Source of the DNA: Rouxiella silvae | GTDB taxonomy: Bacteria; Pseudomonadota; Gammaproteobacteria; Enterobacterales; Enterobacteriaceae | Direction: 5' to 3' | Length of the DNA stretch: 64,000 nt | Assembly: GCF_002093625.1 (NCBI RefSeq) | Contig: NZ_MRWD01000006.1 | Location: forward strand, 43,800-107,799 | Shown: in pieces, positions 38,398 through 46,968 of the stretch | Position numbering within the stretch: position 1 is the first letter of the stretch | Layout: the number at the start of each line of letters is the position of its first letter | The notes under the pieces: model-generated | The model's input: only the letters and a program-made list of their open reading frames with translations | Told to the model about the DNA's origin: nothing | Databases searched by the model: none | Position numbers and translations under genes: made by a program

Positions 38398-39834
38398 CTA
38401 AATTTTTCCGCTGCCTGAAGGCAATTCGATGCGGAAACAGACATCGGCGTAGTCGACATCGACCAGTTTTAGTTCACCCTGCATACGCTTGATGCAATCG
38501 TTGGCAATACTCAGCCCCAATCCGCTGCCCTTAACGGCGCCTTTACGCAGTTGGCTCCCCTGAAAAAAAGGTTCAAAAATCAGCGCACGCTCTGCCGTAG
38601 GGATTGGCGTCCCGGAATTAGCAACATCGATCATTGTGCGTGTGCCATCCTGCCAGCTATTAAGCCAAATGTTACCGGATTCAGCCCCGTAGTGCACCGC
38701 ATTGGAGTACAGATTATCCAGCACCCGCACTAATAGAACAGATTCAGCCCAGCAATGTTGCGCCTCAGTGTTTATCTCAGTATGGATCATCTTGGCTCGC
38801 GCCGTCAGACTATGTGCCGCAGCAATGTTATTGAGAATGTCAGACAGATTGACCTGCTCTTTGTCTGCGGCCACGTCGGCCAGTCGACGGTTGTAGTCGA
38901 GCAGCTGCTCAATCAAGGTTTGCAGGTGTCGGCTGCTGGTATTAAGGATGGTGACCACTTCTCGCTGATCGTCAGTCAAGGGGCCGGCCACCTCATCACG
39001 CAGCAGCTCGGTGCCTTCACGCATGCTGGCCAAGGGGGTTTTCAGCTCGTGGGAAATATGGCGTAAAAACTCATGCCGCTGGGACTCAAACCAGGCAAGC
39101 CTGTCACTCAGCCAGTTGATCCGTTTTGCTAAAGCGCGAATCTCTCGCGGCCCGCGAAATTTAGAGGCGCTGCCTGGTGCTCGCCCTTCCCCCAGTAGGT
39201 TAATCATGCGCTCAACGCCTTTTACCGGCCCGATAATCATGCGGGTAAACAGCACAACCAGCATGCCGCTGAGCAAGAACAGAACAAGTGCCTGCCAGCC
39301 AAAGAACTTGCCGCGATCGGCAATGGCATGCTGCAACTGCTGTCCGCGTGAATAAATCACTTCACGGGTGGCCTGCACCATCTCGGCGTTAGAGCGAGAA
39401 AACTCCTCAAGCTGGCGCGAGGCTTCAGGCTCGGGGCTATTATTTTGACATTTGAATGATGAGAGCTGGGTCAGCAGGTCGCGCAGATTTTGATAATAGC
39501 GAACGTCGGGAAGAATTGAGGCGTGTGCGTCGAGCATTTGCGAATATTGACGTCGCTGGCTCTGATAAAGCGTAGAAAGCGTGTCGTCATCAAGCACGCA
39601 GTATTGCCGATAGCTGCGCTCCATTTCCAGCGCAATGCTGGTCATCGATTCGCTTCGTCTAGCATCGACAATGGTGGTGCGATTAATTTCGGCCGCTTGT
39701 CTGCTGAGATGATTAAGACTTTCGTAGGCCTGATACGCCAAAATCAACAGTGGCAGCAGAACCAATAGAAAGGCCATTAAAACCAATTGCCTAAGCGAAC
39801 CTGGGAATAAACGCCACTTTTTCAATGAAATCAT
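38398..39834 (-). CDS. glrK: Sensor histidine kinase GlrK (QseE)
   Basis: 478 residues from ATG 39834 (MISLKKWRLFPGSLRQL), matching the E. coli length of 475; the 32 codons upstream overlap the glmY side of the gap and are not family-like. It has two membrane segments flanking a periplasmic sensor, a HAMP linker, an H-box (HISHELKTPLASMREG) and an ATPase domain (GSGLGLSIAND). It phosphorylates GlrR. It lies downstream of glmY. Confidence 0.95.
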   Translation of the reverse strand: MISLKKWRLFPGSLRQLVLMAFLLVLLPLLILAYQAYESLNHLSRQAAEINRTTIVDARRSESMTSIALEMERSYRQYCVLDDDTLSTLYQSQRRQYSQMLDAHASILPDVRYYQNLRDLLTQLSSFKCQNNSPEPEASRQLEEFSRSNAEMVQATREVIYSRGQQLQHAIADRGKFFGWQALVLFLLSGMLVVLFTRMIIGPVKGVERMINLLGEGRAPGSASKFRGPREIRALAKRINWLSDRLAWFESQRHEFLRHISHELKTPLASMREGTELLRDEVAGPLTDDQREVVTILNTSSRHLQTLIEQLLDYNRRLADVAADKEQVNLSDILNNIAAAHSLTARAKMIHTEINTEAQHCWAESVLLVRVLDNLYSNAVHYGAESGNIWLNSWQDGTRTMIDVANSGTPIPTAERALIFEPFFQGSQLRKGAVKGSGLGLSIANDCIKRMQGELKLVDVDYADVCFRIELPSGSGKI

Positions 39835-39964
39835 CTCGCTCTCAATACATTCGCTGATGCTAACCGAGCCGGATGAATAAAGAAACAACGTAGCGTTGTG
39901 TGAAGCAGAGGTGTTTTTTGGAGTTATCATGCAAACTTGGGGGATTGCCCTGCAAACATGCCGA

Positions 39965-40154
39965 AGGCCGGTCTACAGGGCAGAAGAGGTGGTGCCTCAC
40001 TCAACGTGTCGTTCGATGTTTGATAAGATTGCCGAAGCAACGATATCGGAGTAGTGAACGATAGGCACCTTTTCTACGGCGTCATTCTAGTGGTTATGAG
40101 CGTGAATTGCGGTGAAACCGCAAAAGCATTTATAACTGAGTGAATGAGCAACCA
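39965..40154 (-). ncRNA. glmY: Small RNA GlmY (3' end uncertain)
   Basis: Located between glrK and the next gene upstream, as in enterics. From the predicted start the minus strand reads GGTTGCTCATTCACTCAGTT, close to the start of E. coli GlmY (GTGGCTCATTCACC...). Further on, AGAATGACGC, GTGCCTATCGTTCACT and ACGTTGAGTGAGGCACC also match the homologous GlmY/GlmZ family, the last one being especially close to GlmZ. GlmY sequesters RapZ and so protects GlmZ, raising glmS expression. I find no clear U-tract terminator, so the 3' boundary is a guess from the usual length of about 180 bases. Confidence 0.75.
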
Positions 40155-40159
40155 AGAAT

Positions 40160-40181
40160 ATTATAGCAGGAATCATGCCAA
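40160..40181 (-). promoter_or_regulatory. Overlapping sigma54 and sigma70 promoter of glmY
   Basis: On the minus strand TTGGCATGATTCCTGCTA has GG (40178-40179) and GC (40166-40167) exactly 10 bases apart, the sigma54 -24/-12 pattern, and the -12 element merges into a TATAAT (40160-40165) usable by sigma70. E. coli glmY has this same dual design. The predicted start is at about 40154. Confidence 0.75.
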
Positions 40182-40287
40182 CAATTAAAGCTAAATTCTA
40201 ACTTACTGTTATTCATTGGATAAAAAATTAAATTAAATTTAAAAGTCCATTTTGAGCGGATTATTTATGCTTAAAAATCCGGCATTT

Positions 40288-40368
40288 AGTCTCTAAAAAG
40301 CGACAAATAAACAGCAGAAAACATGAATACATATAAATCAGTGAGTTAAGCGTCTCCTTTTGGAGACA
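40288..40368 (-). promoter_or_regulatory. Two candidate GlrR binding sites
   Basis: Sites of the form TGTC-N10-GAC occur on the minus strand at 40288-40305 (TGTC...GACT) and at 40351-40368 (TGTC...GACG). They lie about 110-190 bases upstream of the sigma54 element, a usual activator distance. The 40351-40368 site is also a perfect short hairpin (GTCTCC/GGAGAC), so a second function is possible. Confidence 0.5.
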
Positions 40369-40403
40369 CTCAATGCCTTCGCTGTCGCCAATCCCAGACA
40401 GTA

Positions 40404-42350
40404 TTAGTGTTCGTCGTAGCCTTGCGTTCCAGGTTTAAGTTCCGTTAACTGGCAGGCTGGGCTGCTCTTGTTCTTTTCATCCACACAGTCTGTAGCATCA
40501 TCTTTCACAAAGATGTGGTCAAGTATCGCGCGCATCGTCGGGCCTGCAACCACCCCATCGCCGCCGCCGTTTTCCAGAATCAGCGCCACGGCAACGGTTG
40601 GATGATCAAACGGCGCAAAGGCGGTGTAGAAAATATGGTCACGCAGGCGGACTGGCGTCATTTTGGCATTATAGTTCTGGTTTTCACGCAGGCTAAACAC
40701 CTGTGAAGTTCCCGATTTTGCCGCAATTTTGTAAGGTGCGGTATGGAAAAGCTTATAACCGGTGCCGTTTGGCGCATTGGCCATGCCGAACATAGCATTT
40801 TTAACAATGGTCCAGTACGGTGATTTCGGGTCAGCAATCTGCGACGTTGGCGGCATTTTGTACGGCGTAATCACTTTGCCAAGCTGCATTGACTCCATCA
40901 GGTGCGGGGTCAAAATCTTGCCGTTATTGATAAGAATAGTCAGCGCCTTGACCATCTGAATCGGCGTTGCAATCCAGTAGCCTTGGCCTATCCCTACCGA
41001 AACTGTGTCGCCCTGATACCACTCTTTCTTATGAACCTTCATTTTCCATTCGCGGCTTGGCAGGTTGCCGGAATACTGTTCGTCAAGGTCGATACCCGAT
41101 GATTTACCGTAGCCAAATTTGCTCAGCCATTCATGAATGCGGTCGATACCCATTTCATAGGCAACCTGATAGAAGAAGGTGTCCGCCGACTCCTCAATCG
41201 CCTTGGTGACGTTCAGGTAGCCGTGGCCGGTCTTCATCCAGTCACGATAGTGGCGATCGGTACCGGGTAGTGTCCAGGTCGGCGCGCCAAAGAAGGTGGT
41301 TTGCGGCGTAATAACCCCGGCAAACAGCGCTGAAATCGACATATAAGGTTTGATGGTGGATGCAGGCGGGTAAAGTCCCTGCGTCACGCGGTTGATCAAC
41401 GGCAGGTCAGGGTTTTTCAGCAGTGCGCTGTAAGCCTTACCAGAGATGCCGTTAACAAACGGATTCGGGTCATAGCTTGGGCTGGAGACCATCGCACGTA
41501 CCGCACCGTCGCGCGGGTCAACCACCACCACGGCGGCACGCTGGCCTTTAAGCAGTTGCTCAATGTACTGCTGTAGCCCAAGGTCCAGCGTCAGCTTAAT
41601 GTTTTGACCAGCCTGCGGCGGCGTCTCGGTTAAAAGACGCACCACGTGGCCGTGGTTATCCACCTCAACTTCCTGATAACCGGTTTGCCCGTGCAGCTCT
41701 TTTTCGTAGTACTTTTCGATACCCTGCTTACCGATATCGTGGTCGGCGGCATAGTTTTCTGCCAGACCGTCAGCCGAGAGCTGCTTGTCATCGCGATCGT
41801 TTATCTTCGACACATAGCCTACTACGTGCGCCAGTTCTGCACCGTAAGGGTAGCGACGCTGCTGATAGCTGCTGATAGACACGCCGGGAAATTCAAACTG
41901 GTTAACGGAAAAGCGCGCGACTTCTTCATCAGTCAGCGCAAGCTTCAGTGGAATTTCTGCGAATTTACGGCCGTGATACATCGAGTCTTTAAAATTGTCG
42001 AGATCGTCTTGCGTGAGATCGACAATCGGCGTCAGCGCCTTCAGAGTGGCCTGTAGATCCGGCACTTTTCCTGGGATCACCTGAATCTGATAAAGCGTAA
42101 TGTTATCAGCCAGGATCACGCCGTTACGGTCCATAATCAGCCCACGGCTTGGGGCGATCGGCAACATTTTGATGTCGTTCTGATTCGAACGCGTCTGATA
42201 GAAGGAGTGCATCCCTACCTGAAGGTGGTAAAGATTGAAGATGAGTACCCCAAACAGCAGCACGACAATAACAAAAGCGATAACGGCACGGCGTATGAAC
42301 AGCAGTGACTCAGCCGTATGGTCGCGGATTTCATCGTTAAGTAGGGCCAT
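40404..42350 (-). CDS. Stand-alone penicillin-binding protein 2 (MrdA-type transpeptidase)
   Basis: 648-residue class B PBP closely resembling MrdA of the elongasome. A cytoplasmic N-tail and transmembrane helix (~19-43) precede the dimerisation domain (APSRGLIMDRNG). The transpeptidase motifs are Ser-x-x-Lys in PPASTIKPYM, SAD, and KSGTSQ. It ends with a His- and Cys-containing tail (VDEKNKSSPAC). It is not next to rodA, dacA or rlmH, so it is probably a second copy, comparable in idea to the extra PBP2SAL of Salmonella. It occupies the position of purL in E. coli. Confidence 0.88.
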   Translation of the reverse strand: MALLNDEIRDHTAESLLFIRRAVIAFVIVVLLFGVLIFNLYHLQVGMHSFYQTRSNQNDIKMLPIAPSRGLIMDRNGVILADNITLYQIQVIPGKVPDLQATLKALTPIVDLTQDDLDNFKDSMYHGRKFAEIPLKLALTDEEVARFSVNQFEFPGVSISSYQQRRYPYGAELAHVVGYVSKINDRDDKQLSADGLAENYAADHDIGKQGIEKYYEKELHGQTGYQEVEVDNHGHVVRLLTETPPQAGQNIKLTLDLGLQQYIEQLLKGQRAAVVVVDPRDGAVRAMVSSPSYDPNPFVNGISGKAYSALLKNPDLPLINRVTQGLYPPASTIKPYMSISALFAGVITPQTTFFGAPTWTLPGTDRHYRDWMKTGHGYLNVTKAIEESADTFFYQVAYEMGIDRIHEWLSKFGYGKSSGIDLDEQYSGNLPSREWKMKVHKKEWYQGDTVSVGIGQGYWIATPIQMVKALTILINNGKILTPHLMESMQLGKVITPYKMPPTSQIADPKSPYWTIVKNAMFGMANAPNGTGYKLFHTAPYKIAAKSGTSQVFSLRENQNYNAKMTPVRLRDHIFYTAFAPFDHPTVAVALILENGGGDGVVAGPTMRAILDHIFVKDDATDCVDEKNKSSPACQLTELKPGTQGYDEH

Positions 42351-42554
42351 TACCGGGGGATTACCTTTCTTGTCAAACGTCGGTCAAATGCGAAAAATGC
42401 GGGGTGTTCGGAAAGGGCGAAAGGATAACGCTTATCAGCCAGCACGACCATAAGAACTGTGCTAATCAAGCAAGAGTAATGTTTCTATTTATGAATAGTT
42501 AAGCAGGATTGAAAGTTATGAATGCTTCAGGAAAGTGGCTGGGGCGGGATAACA

Positions 42555-42584
42555 GCCTCAATCCATGAATTATGGGGTTGAGGC
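42555..42584 (-). terminator. Weak hairpin after the 121-residue periplasmic gene
   Basis: GCCTCAA (42555-42561) pairs with TTGAGGC (42578-42584). The following minus-strand bases (TGTTATCC) are a poor U-tract, so termination is uncertain. Confidence 0.35.
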
Positions 42585-42593
42585 GCGCAGAGC

Positions 42594-42959
42594 TTACTTG
42601 TCTTCTATTTTGATACAGTCACCGTAGATAAAACCTTCGGTTTCATTGGCGATGACAAAACTGTTTTGCACGTGAATATACATCAGATGGTTAGCGGTTC
42701 CCGCCTTCATCGGCTGATTATTCTGGCCGATAATATCGGTCAGTTCAGGGCTGGTAATGGTTCTGCTGTTATCAGGGTAGGCGGTAAAAGTATTACCGGC
42801 GTCCGCTACCCGCGCGTCTTTATTCAAGACTTCAGCCGAGTCATCACCGTCGGGGCGCTGAATGCTGTGGGTCAAAACACATTTATAGTTTGTCACTGCA
42901 AACGCTGAACAAGATGTAAAAGTCAGTAATACCGCAATGAAAGCGACGAGCCTGGCCAT
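42594..42959 (-). CDS. Small exported protein of unknown function
   Basis: 121 residues from ATG 42959. The N-terminus (MARLVAFIAVLLTF) and AFAVTN region make a clear signal peptide. The mature protein of about 100 residues has two cysteines, one near each end (YKCVLTH and YGDCIKIED), that could form a disulphide in the periplasm. I do not recognise the family. An upstream in-frame ATG at 43007 would bury the signal sequence and is less likely. Single gene between the PBP2 paralogue and the DUF4865 operon. Confidence 0.65.
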   Translation of the reverse strand: MARLVAFIAVLLTFTSCSAFAVTNYKCVLTHSIQRPDGDDSAEVLNKDARVADAGNTFTAYPDNSRTITSPELTDIIGQNNQPMKAGTANHLMYIHVQNSFVIANETEGFIYGDCIKIEDK

Positions 42960-43072
42960 TGAAAAATCCCAACTAAGAAAAGTGAGCCACATCCTATCAC
43001 TTGGCAATATTATAGAAAGTAGTCGGCAAAGAAATAGTCATAATTTATTCAATGCTTAGCGTGATAATAAAA

Positions 43073-43095
43073 GCCCGCACTTTTTTCGTGCGGGC
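43073..43095 (-). terminator. Terminator of the CMD/tautomerase/DUF4865 operon
   Basis: GCCCGCAC (43073-43080) pairs perfectly with GTGCGGGC (43088-43095). Reading the minus strand, TTTTATTATC follows. Confidence 0.82.
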
Positions 43096-43162
43096 GACAA
43101 TAAAATATCGCTATCCAGAAGGATGACAAATAATCCTTTTACGACTCGCGCAGGCCGCGTTT

Positions 43163-43711
43163 TCAGGGTCGTTGCGCAGGCAGGGAAATATGGCCAATCT
43201 GATAGTTTTGCCTCGACGCGTCACTTTTTTGCCGCAAGGTTTGCCATAGGCTGATGCGGATAAGCTGCCAGTTTTGGGTATCCCATGCCACCACCTGCGC
43301 CAGTGCGCCGTCTAACGCCGGCGAATCGCTCAGGGACGTGAGTGAGCTATAGCGTTCAATAGGCTCAAATTGACGAGTGGCAAACTTTGCCTGGTCGATA
43401 TTGTCTGCGAGCGAAGCGGCAAGCACCGGATAAACTTTCACCTGAGGCCAGCCAAACGCCCGGGTTAATGCCTCAAACCCGGCACCAAGCAAAAATTGGT
43501 GCATGCTGTCGGCGTCTTGCCAAAGATAGAAAGGCGCATAGACATTTTCCTTACTGCCGATAAGCGGGCAGTTCTGGCGTGCATAAAGGTACGTTTTGAA
43601 CAACAAGCCCGGAAATCCGTCCAACCGATGGCCGTTTTCTGCAATGCGTCGCTCAATAATCGCCATATCGTAGTCGGCGGGCAGCGTAAAACTGTATTGC
43701 ATCGCAAGCAT
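43163..43711 (-). CDS. DUF4865 family protein
   Basis: 182 residues from ATG 43711 (MLAMQYSFTLPADYDM), preceded by a perfect AGGAGG. It has the DUF4865 signature of an N-terminal dimeric alpha/beta barrel-like segment with FPGLLFKTYL and YAPFYLWQD, reminiscent of monooxygenase/EthD-like small enzymes. Function unknown. It is the last of three genes after a carboxymuconolactone decarboxylase-like gene and a tautomerase gene, a recurrent bacterial combination. Confidence 0.8.
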   Translation of the reverse strand: MLAMQYSFTLPADYDMAIIERRIAENGHRLDGFPGLLFKTYLYARQNCPLIGSKENVYAPFYLWQDADSMHQFLLGAGFEALTRAFGWPQVKVYPVLAASLADNIDQAKFATRQFEPIERYSSLTSLSDSPALDGALAQVVAWDTQNWQLIRISLWQTLRQKSDASRQNYQIGHISLPAQRP

Positions 43712-43721
43712 GTTTAGCCTC

Positions 43722-44129
43722 CTAGCTCTTGGGGATATTGGAGAGTTGGAACATTTCACCACTGCCGAACGACCAGTCTTCAGGCTCGGTAAAGCTCACA
43801 ACCACCATCACATCCTGCGCTTTGATGCCGATAGAGGCCTGTAACAGCTCGACTAATTCTGAATATAACGCCTGCTTTTGTTCGGTGCTGCGTGGCTTTC
43901 CAGCGGTAATTTGAAACAGTAAATAGTCTTCGCTGCGCCCCGCTTCTGCTCCACACAGGTAATGTCGGTCAATGACTCGCTGCTCAGGGTCATAACAGTC
44001 AAAAAACTGAAAACAGTCGCCAGTTGGCACGTTAAAACGGCTTTCCAGCGCCTGCTGAAGCGCGCTGGAAATGGCGCTTTGCCAATAATTGAGCCGCTGC
44101 CGAGGCAGTGAAATTCGAGTTATAGGCAT
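43722..44129 (-). CDS. Tautomerase family protein (YusQ-like)
   Basis: 135 residues starting Met-Pro (MPITRISLP), so the N-terminal catalytic proline of the tautomerase superfamily is available. It resembles the Tautomerase_2/YusQ group (DYLLFQITAGKPRS and VMVVVSFTEPEDWSFG). Substrate unknown. It lies 12 bases after the CMD gene and 10 before the DUF4865 gene, with good ribosome binding sites, so it is clearly part of an operon. Confidence 0.85.
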   Translation of the reverse strand: MPITRISLPRQRLNYWQSAISSALQQALESRFNVPTGDCFQFFDCYDPEQRVIDRHYLCGAEAGRSEDYLLFQITAGKPRSTEQKQALYSELVELLQASIGIKAQDVMVVVSFTEPEDWSFGSGEMFQLSNIPKS

Positions 44130-44141
44130 AATTTCCTCCTG

Positions 44142-44465
44142 TTAATCGGCCGCTAAATTAGCGAAAACGGTTAATGCCGAGGCGGCAGTTGGCCAGCCTG
44201 AGTAAAAAGCCAGATGGGTGATGAGCTCAACAATTTCATCGTGGGTTACGCCATTTTTTTTAGCCAACTGTAGGTGATAAGGCAGTTGCTCGGTTCGCGA
44301 GAGCGCTACCAGCGCACTCACGGTAATCAGGCTGCGATCGCGAGCCGACAGCTCGCTGCGTTGCCAGACATCACCAAACAATACGTCTTCACTCAGCTGT
44401 GCCAGCTTAGGGGCAATCTGTAACAAGGTTTCGCGATTGATGGTTAACGGCGTAGTACGGCTCAT
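44142..44465 (-). CDS. Carboxymuconolactone decarboxylase family protein
   Basis: 107-residue all-helical CMD/AhpD-like protein (TVSALVALSRTEQLPYHLQLAKKNGVTHDEIVELITHLAFYSGWP region). It has no CxxC, so it is not an AhpD-type peroxidase partner; it belongs to the gamma-CMD-like group. First gene of the three-gene operon, divergent from a LysR regulator with 104 bases between starts. Confidence 0.88.
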   Translation of the reverse strand: MSRTTPLTINRETLLQIAPKLAQLSEDVLFGDVWQRSELSARDRSLITVSALVALSRTEQLPYHLQLAKKNGVTHDEIVELITHLAFYSGWPTAASALTVFANLAAD

Positions 44466-44569
44466 GGGAAATTCCTCTTCATAGATGTAATAAAGAAGAT
44501 AAACGCCTATGATGGTTTATAAAATCAGAAATATCAGCACCATTAATCCCTAAAAGCAGGATGATTGAA

Positions 44570-45457
44570 ATGGCAAAAAGACCGCTAACTTTTGATGCCG
44601 AGGCTTTAAGAAGCTTCGTCACCGGTATTGAGCTGGGCAGTTTTGTGCTTGCCGCCGAACGGCTTGGGCGCTCAACGTCGGCTATCAGCGCTCAGCTTAA
44701 GAAACTGGAACAGCAGGCAGGCGCGGCGCTGGTGCAAAAGTCTGGACGGCATTTGGCGCTGACAGAACGCGGAGAGATTCTGCTGGGATATGCCCGCAGG
44801 CTGTTAAGTTTGAATGATGAAGCATGCGCGGCGATGACGGCCAGTGCAGTGGGGGGGGAAGTGCGCCTTGGGTTGCAGGAGGATTTTGGTGAAGTTCTGC
44901 TCCCGGCCATTCTCGGCAAGTTCGCTCGCGCTCATCCCAATGTACAGATTTCAGCCAGCGTCAGCAGAAATCTGCCGCTGCTCACCGGCATTAAACAAAA
45001 TGAATTGGATCTCGCACTTAGCTGGCAGGGAGACGACAGCACGCCTTTTAGTCAACCCTTAGGCCGATTGCCGCTGCGCTGGATTGGGGATGCGCAATTC
45101 GACGTGAATGCCCTGTTGGACAGTAATACACCGCTGCCGCTGCTGGTGTTTGACGCGCCCTGTATTATGCGAAATGCAGCCACTGCCGCACTAGACAGAG
45201 CCGGCATCCCGTGGCGAATAGCCTTCACCAGCCGCAGTCTGGGCGGTATTTGGGCTGCCGCAACGGCCGGATTAGGCATTACGTTGCGCACCGAAATGGG
45301 TATGCCGAACTCCCTGCGCCATCTTGAAGCCTCGTCACTGCCTGAGATGGGTGATATTGGCATTGTGCTTCACCAGTCCAACTGCCAGCTAACACCGGCA
45401 ACGGAATACCTGCAGCAGACCATCCGTGAACTTTTCCCACTCCAGTTTTCGAGATAA
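44570..45457 (+). CDS. LysR-type transcriptional regulator
   Basis: 295 residues from ATG 44570 (MAKRPLTFDAEALRSF, with AGGA upstream); an ATG 9 bases earlier is possible. It has an N-terminal winged helix-turn-helix (FVLAAERLGRSTSAISAQLKKLE) and a LysR substrate-binding domain. Its divergence from the CMD-tautomerase-DUF4865 operon makes it the likely local regulator, with an operator in the 104-base gap. The inducer is unknown. Confidence 0.9.
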   Translation: MAKRPLTFDAEALRSFVTGIELGSFVLAAERLGRSTSAISAQLKKLEQQAGAALVQKSGRHLALTERGEILLGYARRLLSLNDEACAAMTASAVGGEVRLGLQEDFGEVLLPAILGKFARAHPNVQISASVSRNLPLLTGIKQNELDLALSWQGDDSTPFSQPLGRLPLRWIGDAQFDVNALLDSNTPLPLLVFDAPCIMRNAATAALDRAGIPWRIAFTSRSLGGIWAAATAGLGITLRTEMGMPNSLRHLEASSLPEMGDIGIVLHQSNCQLTPATEYLQQTIRELFPLQFSR

Positions 45458-45543
45458 CGCGTGGCCGAACTCTCCCCCAACGTGAACTGAACGCACAAAA
45501 TGAGGGAGGGGATCAACCTTAGGCTCCTCATCGGGAACAGTCA

Positions 45544-45678
45544 TTACCTTATCGTCGTACCCGCACTGAGGGTGCCGTGCGCCTGAACGTTGGTATCACC
45601 TGAATCACCTTGCAACGTGCAACCATTAAGAATCATAAAAACCAATGCAATCATCGATATTTTGCTAAAAGTACGCAT
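45544..45678 (-). CDS. Very small lipoprotein
   Basis: 44 residues from ATG 45678 with a typical lipoprotein signal (MRTFSKISMIALVFMILNGC) and a short mature part containing Gly, Ser, Thr and Gln (TLQGDSGDTNVQAHG). The ribosome binding site is weak (GCGGG). The Thr after the cysteine would allow outer-membrane sorting. Small enteric lipoproteins of this kind are often unannotated. A large palindrome lies immediately upstream. Confidence 0.5.
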   Translation of the reverse strand: MRTFSKISMIALVFMILNGCTLQGDSGDTNVQAHGTLSAGTTIR

Positions 45679-45688
45679 CGTGTGGCCC

Positions 45689-45740
45689 GCTAAGATTGTC
45701 CAAAAGTTATGTTGTGACTTTTGGACCGATGGCCTTAGCG
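45689..45740. repeat. Large palindrome upstream of the small lipoprotein gene
   Basis: GTCCAAAAGT (45698-45707) and ACTTTTGGAC (45717-45726) are perfect inverted repeats 9 bases apart, and outer CGCTAAG (45689-45695) and CTTAGCG (45734-45740) extend the cruciform. There is no U-tract on either strand. It could be an operator, a mobile-element remnant or an mRNA hairpin. Confidence 0.55.
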
Positions 45741-45766
45741 GAAGTTTCACCTTTTACACTTCTCGA

Positions 45767-46612
45767 TCATTGCTCACTAAATGTTAACGTTAGACCCAGC
45801 CCATGCCCTACCTGCAGCACAATTTTTTGACCATCGTCTTCGACATGAATCTCGCCGCGCTGGAGGCTTTGACGTGCCGCCTCCAGGGAGTGAGTGGCGA
45901 AACCGAGTGCGATCATTTTGGCCTCCTGAGGCTCCTCCTCTGGCGAAACACCCCAGCCAGAAAGTGCCTTCTGCGGGCTGACAAATCGTACCTTTGCGCG
46001 TCCGGCGCGCAGGGTTATTTCCTCTGCATCAACGTTTTCAAGATATTCTGCTCCAAAAATCTCAACATAAACCTGCGCAGCCTGCTGGATATCCGGCGCC
46101 GAAATAACGAACTCGCTGATGTGCGACACGGCGTTTGGGTGTGACTGCCACTCTGCGCGCCAAACCAGTTCCGGCGTGAGATGCTGGCAAAAAAAGCTTC
46201 TGCCGTGTGCAATGCGCGAAGCGGCCACCGACACGGTTTGGAATCGTGCGTTCGGTTCAGTTCCGTCGTTCAATTTTACTGGTCGGAAAAAGGCCTTGGG
46301 TGGCGTGTCTGCCACCCGTTGCCGAGTAAGATGCTGATAAATCTCGTCGGCATCCTGCGTCTTCCACACCAGCCCGTTCAAGCCAAGCGGTGCCTGCCAC
46401 AAGTCTTTGCGCTGCAAATTTGCGCGGTCTTCATAACCCAACAGTTCCAGATAATTATCATTAAAAATTGCCAGATGATTGCTTGAGCCTAGGGAGTGAT
46501 GCCCCCGTGAAGTCAGGCTGAAACCCAGTCGACGAAACAGCAACTGTGACTGATCGAGGCCGTCGGCAACGTTGATAACCACGTGGTCAAGATGAGGAGT
46601 AAGGGAAGACAT
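45767..46612 (-). CDS. VOC-family (glyoxalase-like) protein
   Basis: 281 residues with two vicinal-oxygen-chelate modules: residues ~5-130 (LDHVVINVADGLDQSQLLFRRLGF) and ~160-280 (VSHISEFVISAPDIQQAAQVYVEIFG). The first module's His9, and His and Glu in other strands, could chelate a metal. It matches the glyoxalase_3 type of VOC protein. Function unknown. It is monocistronic and separate from the LysR operon. Confidence 0.82.
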   Translation of the reverse strand: MSSLTPHLDHVVINVADGLDQSQLLFRRLGFSLTSRGHHSLGSSNHLAIFNDNYLELLGYEDRANLQRKDLWQAPLGLNGLVWKTQDADEIYQHLTRQRVADTPPKAFFRPVKLNDGTEPNARFQTVSVAASRIAHGRSFFCQHLTPELVWRAEWQSHPNAVSHISEFVISAPDIQQAAQVYVEIFGAEYLENVDAEEITLRAGRAKVRFVSPQKALSGWGVSPEEEPQEAKMIALGFATHSLEAARQSLQRGEIHVEDDGQKIVLQVGHGLGLTLTFSEQ

Positions 46613-46828
46613 ATAACACTCTCTTCTATCATATTAGTAAGCGATAGAAAGCAGGATAAAGAGAAGCGGGGTTTTCAAGAACGAAGTTTTCCGCAAAACC
46701 AATCCCTCTTTTGAGATAAACACCTCCATTTATCTCATCACAAAAAACGCCTAAAAGTGATGACGATTTGCTTTTATAGCCGTTCAAGATGTTGATGCGC
46801 GATGCAACGCTGAATATAACTGACTAAA

Positions 46829-46846
46829 TTGTGATTTAGATCAAAT
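46829..46846 (+). promoter_or_regulatory. CRP-like site upstream of yhjX
   Basis: TTGTGATTTAGATCAAAT fits GTGA-N6-TCAA at about 220 bases before the yhjX start. E. coli yhjX is CRP-dependent, which makes this plausible. Confidence 0.5.
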
Positions 46847-46937
46847 AAACCCAGGCACCACGCGGGCTGCAAAGGGGGCTTTCGACGCGTTTTGGAGGCG
46901 TTTTAATCCGTTTTTAGGCCATTCATACCACGATTAA

Positions 46938-46968
46938 TGCACTTCATTCCACTAACCGGGCATTTCAT
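46938..46968 (+). promoter_or_regulatory. YpdB-type direct repeat upstream of yhjX
   Basis: TGCACTTCAT (46938-46947) and GGCATTTCAT (46959-46968) are separated by exactly 11 bases. The YpdB motif defined at E. coli yhjX is GGCATTTCAT-N11-GGCATTTCAT, so the second copy is perfect and the first differs at two positions. The pyruvate-sensing YpdAB system is therefore the likely activator. Confidence 0.75.
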
